DNA of 64,000 nucleotides from contig NZ_JADMUF010000002.1 in assembly GCF_015546965.1 (NCBI RefSeq), positions 249,580-313,579 on the forward strand. Direction: 5' to 3'. Source of the stretch: Collinsella aerofaciens (GTDB taxonomy: Bacteria > Actinomycetota > Coriobacteriia > Coriobacteriales > Coriobacteriaceae). Under the pieces are notes generated by a model. The model was not told the DNA's origin, searched no databases, and saw nothing but the letters and a program-made list of their open reading frames with translations. The position numbers were made by a program, and so were the translations under genes. Positions within the stretch are counted from its first letter, which is position 1. Every line of letters starts with the position of its first letter. This document shows, in pieces, positions 61,437 to 64,000 of the stretch.

Positions 61437-62126
61437 CTAGTATTGATTTGAAGAACAGGGTTTCGAGTCGTACTCCAGGGCGATCGGTTGCCAGACGAGG
61501 TCTTCGATGGCGCAGCTTAGGGTGTTTGCGAGCGCCAATGCCGAGGAGACTGAGGCGCGGCGTAGGTCGAGCTGGTTCTGCTCGTAGAGTTGTATGGCGC
61601 GAAGTTTAACCCCCGATTGGGCGGCGAGCTGTTTTTGCGTTAGGCCGGCCGCCTTTCGTGCCGCTTTGAGGCCCTTTTTGTCTGCCTGGGCGTTGTTCCA
61701 TTTTTCGATGACAATCTGGGCGAATTTGTCTTCGGAAGCCTCGTGAAGCGGATGGTACGAGCCGATGATCCAATCGAGCGGGGCGACTTCAAGAAGGTCG
61801 CTAAAACACAAGCTGCACATCCATTGCGCATAGGCCAAAACCCACCCCGCCCAATACTGAGGCGAACGGTCGAACGGATAGGTCTCCCTGCATTCGACGG
61901 GGCTCAGTCCCGCATGGGCGATAATATCGCGCGCGAGCTCGTCGCCCGACATGCCGCAGACGACGCGAGGCATACCGCGCTCAAACTGTTTCATCTCAAA
62001 AGCGTTCGACAGGATCGCCGTCAACTCGGCTGGATTCAACCCTTGGTCGCAGAGAGCGAAATCGACTGCCTCGCCCAGCGTTCTCATGGCATCCTCGAGA
62101 TACATCTCACTGTAGGCGTGGGTCAT
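61437..62126 (-). CDS. HTH antitoxin-like partner of DUF3990 protein
   Basis: 229 aa. The N-terminal 140 residues are of unknown fold (with a DUF3791-like AYAQWMC segment); the C-terminus is a Cro/XRE HTH (KAARKAAGLTQKQLAAQSGVKLRAIQLYEQ, residues 157-190). The start overlaps the end of the DUF3990 gene by 20 nt. Such toxin-first pairs are common in Firmicutes and Actinobacteria. Confidence 0.72.
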   Translation of the reverse strand: MTHAYSEMYLEDAMRTLGEAVDFALCDQGLNPAELTAILSNAFEMKQFERGMPRVVCGMSGDELARDIIAHAGLSPVECRETYPFDRSPQYWAGWVLAYAQWMCSLCFSDLLEVAPLDWIIGSYHPLHEASEDKFAQIVIEKWNNAQADKKGLKAARKAAGLTQKQLAAQSGVKLRAIQLYEQNQLDLRRASVSSALALANTLSCAIEDLVWQPIALEYDSKPCSSNQY

Positions 62127-62775
62127 TTTCTGTCATCCCCTCTCGAACGATATCGACGATACGAATTCCCTCAAACGGGTTTTCGGTAAGCAATTCCCGA
62201 TACCGCGCCCTTGCCAACTCATCTCGGTCCTTGGCCAATGGGCCATATAGAGCTTGCGGCGCACGTTCAAATCCAGCAAAACGAATGCTCTTAAACGCAC
62301 GCTCGCTTTTGAGCACAATCTGTTCTCCAAGGTTGCCGAGCCTCATCGCTCGACCGAGCTGGTCAATGGTGATCGTATTGTTTACAAACGCTCTGGCATA
62401 GCTGAAGTACGAGTCATCCGCACGCCACCCTCTAATCACATCGCAAGCGTTAGCATCAGGCAAAAAATGATCGCGAAGGTATTCGCATGCCCCCATAGCG
62501 ACGGCGGTGTCCTTTCGGAATGAACGATGCTCTACAAGCAACGCTATCCAATGAAGAACTGAATATTGCGGCGATAGCAGGTCGAGTACCTTGAGATCGG
62601 CCATGTCGAGTTCATATCGATTTGCAAAGCCGTCTGCGTCCCTAGAGCATGCCCATTCCCTTGCAAGGTCGAGGCTCTCTGTGCAATAGAATCCCCGTCC
62701 ATAGTCGTTATGGACTTTCCCCAGGCCAAGCTGGGGAGTCTCAATGATTTTCTGAGAACCATGCCACAGTTCCAC
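62107..62775 (-). CDS. DUF3990 protein (ADP-ribosyltransferase-like toxin candidate)
   Basis: 222 aa, GTG start with AGGAG upstream. LWHGSQKII, GLGKVHNDYGRGFYCTESLDLAREWA and LKVLDL match DUF3990, a family placed in the ART (ADP-ribosyltransferase) superfamily and found with HTH or DUF3791 partners. Target unknown. It is controlled by a striking double palindrome at 62793-62835. Confidence 0.78.
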   Translation of the reverse strand: MELWHGSQKIIETPQLGLGKVHNDYGRGFYCTESLDLAREWACSRDADGFANRYELDMADLKVLDLLSPQYSVLHWIALLVEHRSFRKDTAVAMGACEYLRDHFLPDANACDVIRGWRADDSYFSYARAFVNNTITIDQLGRAMRLGNLGEQIVLKSERAFKSIRFAGFERAPQALYGPLAKDRDELARARYRELLTENPFEGIRIVDIVREGMTENDPRLQ

Positions 62776-62792
62776 GCGAGTCTCCTAACAGA

Positions 62793-62835
62793 TATCGCTC
62801 TAGCGATAGTATAACACACTATCGCTAGAGCGATA
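62793..62835 (-). promoter_or_regulatory. double operator and promoter of the DUF3990 operon
   Basis: TATCGCTCTAGCGATAGT (62793-62810) and its exact reverse complement (62818-62835) flank a minus-strand -10 TATACT (62813..62808). Each arm is itself a TATCGCT-N2-AGCGATA operator, so four half-sites surround the promoter. Confidence 0.75.
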
Positions 62836-62972
62836 CCTGCATTCAAAGAGCAAGAGGATGTATGGAACGGAGTTTGAGTTCAATACTGGCTTCTAAGACT
62901 CTCCGAGTCCGGAAGTAAGCGGCAAAAATCAGACTCGTTGACCACGCCGAAGCACACCAACGCCTCTGCCTG

Positions 62973-63272
62973 CTACAGCGCTTCATAGATGCACACCTCA
63001 TCCTGCTCGATGCTTTTGCTGAAGGCCGGGCGCATGTGCTCTGGTGGGTTGGTGACTATATCAACCTTTCGCCCAAGTTCCTTTTCGAGCTCAAGTGAAA
63101 GTTCATATAGCGTGCCAAACGTCATCGTGGCGCCGCAGGCTAGACGCAAGTCGATATCGCTATCGGGCGCTTGCTCGCCTCGGGCGAACGAGCCAAACAG
63201 ATATGCCTCGCGGGCGTCGTAGCGAGCCAGCACGCGGCAGACCGCAGTGGATATGTCGGTTAACGAGATCAT
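62973..63272 (-). CDS. minimal nucleotidyltransferase (MntA-like)
   Basis: 99 aa. GSFARGEQAPDSDIDLRL is the GSxxRG...SDxDL core of MNT-type nucleotidyltransferases; VDIVTNPP follows. In MNT-HEPN modules it neutralises a HEPN toxin by adding AMP, but no HEPN gene is adjacent, so this is an orphan or a housekeeping variant. Weak Shine-Dalgarno. From 63273 to 63426 nothing is seen. Confidence 0.75.
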   Translation of the reverse strand: MISLTDISTAVCRVLARYDAREAYLFGSFARGEQAPDSDIDLRLACGATMTFGTLYELSLELEKELGRKVDIVTNPPEHMRPAFSKSIEQDEVCIYEAL

Positions 63273-63426
63273 GAATAATTGCCGCTCAACAGTAAAACAT
63301 CAGGGGACCAGCGCCGAAACCTCCGGTCCAACTTTATGGCGTTCGGCAAGCTCGAAAATGTATGGGGATTTTGATCTGAGGTTCTTGGGAAATAGTGTGA
63401 CTGGCCGTAGCACGGGATAAATCACA

Positions 63427-64000
63427 CTATTGGCCCGACCCAAATACATCATCTACAAGATCAGGCAAATCTGTCCATACCTGATAGGCGGCAACGTTGT
63501 CCGGATTTGCTTCTCTTGCGCGGCGTTTATCATCGGTATTGTGCTTTGCGGCATTGGCCAAAGCCTGGTCCTTTTTGCCATCAATCATTTCTAGATTTAC
63601 AGACTTGAACTTAGACGCAGACGACCTGTTGGGGTCGGTGGTCTTTAATACACCAAGGTTGCGCGCCCTTTTCTCACATTGGGGAGTCGATGTAAAAGTT
63701 TCCGGGCATGGTGAAACATGATCGATGAGCCATACTTCAAAGCATGGATTGGAGATCGCGAGCTTAACCCCTGTTGTCTTAGCTTCTCGTTCTGCCTTGG
63801 CCAAATTCCTGAACTCATCCGAATCGACAACAATCCATGCGGAACTCAATGCTTCGATTTCACCTGTTTTAACTGCCTTTTTATCATTCTCAAGCTCTCG
63901 GGACAGTTGCTTGGCCACCTTCAAGGGGTCTCCGTCTATATGCCGATACCGCACGCTTCCGCGAACATCCATCTCACTAATTAAGTGGTTGAAGTATTCG
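63427..64000 (-). CDS. RloB-like protein, 5' end outside window
   Basis: The frame is open to the window edge, giving about 190 C-terminal residues; an internal ATG at 63972 is not the true start. EYFNHL near the edge, DSDEFRNLAKA (a TOPRIM-like DxD) and AISNPCFEVWLIDH match the RloB family, linked to the RloA ATPase and restriction/abortive defence. The RloA gene would lie outside the window on the far side. Confidence 0.75.
   Translation of the reverse strand, partial: EYFNHLISEMDVRGSVRYRHIDGDPLKVAKQLSRELENDKKAVKTGEIEALSSAWIVVDSDEFRNLAKAEREAKTTGVKLAISNPCFEVWLIDHVSPCPETFTSTPQCEKRARNLGVLKTTDPNRSSASKFKSVNLEMIDGKKDQALANAAKHNTDDKRRAREANPDNVAAYQVWTDLPDLVDDVFGSGQ

Noticed and set aside
62973-63272. 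Complete MNT-HEPN toxin-antitoxin pair
   Set aside because: No HEPN-type gene lies on either side, so only the nucleotidyltransferase is reported.

Overview
The window is a chromosomal segment of a high-GC actinobacterium of the class Coriobacteriia, almost certainly Collinsella and most likely Collinsella aerofaciens or a close relative. The gene order pnp, rnj, ftsK, pgsA, cinA, recA, recX, rny, miaB, miaA, hflX, lexA, nrdR is an actinobacterial housekeeping series. In addition, the protein encoded at 32553..33344 reads, as far as I can recall the published sequence, as the characterised NADPH-dependent 7-beta-hydroxysteroid dehydrogenase of C. aerofaciens. This was recognised from memory and not by a search.

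Layout. 1-23 kb: plus-strand information-processing genes, namely RNA decay (pnp, rnj, rny), chromosome translocation and cell shape (ftsK, rodZ), tRNA and ribosome modification (miaB, miaA, rimO), recombination and the SOS response (recA, recX, lexA and a YneA-like LysM gene, with CGAAC-N4-GTTCG-type boxes), then nrdR and dut. 23-32 kb: mixed-strand genes for glycolipid synthesis, thioredoxin reductase, a DUF1836/DegV pair that shares an upstream motif, an NlpC/P60 hydrolase, apt, and a cluster (MerR regulator, FHA protein, CDP-alcohol phosphatidyltransferase) resembling the mycobacterial garA region. 32-38.5 kb: an accessory region with the bile-acid enzyme, an IS30 remnant, a perfect palindrome, a terminator-ended putative structured RNA, a fused ABC transporter with a small anchored protein, a DUF1648 membrane protein and a broken excisionase, bounded by direct copies of an 86-nt repeat. 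38.5-55.7 kb: a long, tightly packed minus-strand run of core genes (coaBC, nif3-like, cysteine desulfurase, rpe, gpsA, plsY, der, DUF512 radical SAM, ispH, plsC, cmk, rRNA pseudouridine synthase, scpB, scpA, M50 peptidase, ABC-F). 55.7-57.2 kb: tRNA genes and an imperfect duplication. 57.2-64 kb: a second accessory island beside tRNA-Val with toxin-antitoxin and defence-like genes (Fic/Doc, RelE/Phd, DUF3990/HTH, a minimal nucleotidyltransferase, an RloB-like protein cut by the window edge and a coriobacterial-type protein of unknown function).

The most unusual signal is non-coding. At least three unrelated repeat families share one architecture: a conserved asymmetric core of about 35-70 nt flanked by long arms that are complementary to each other but differ in sequence from copy to copy. 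In the family at 1801..2190 both the outer arms and an inner stem change in compensating pairs between two copies, which argues for a conserved fold in RNA or single-stranded DNA. I do not recognise any of these families.
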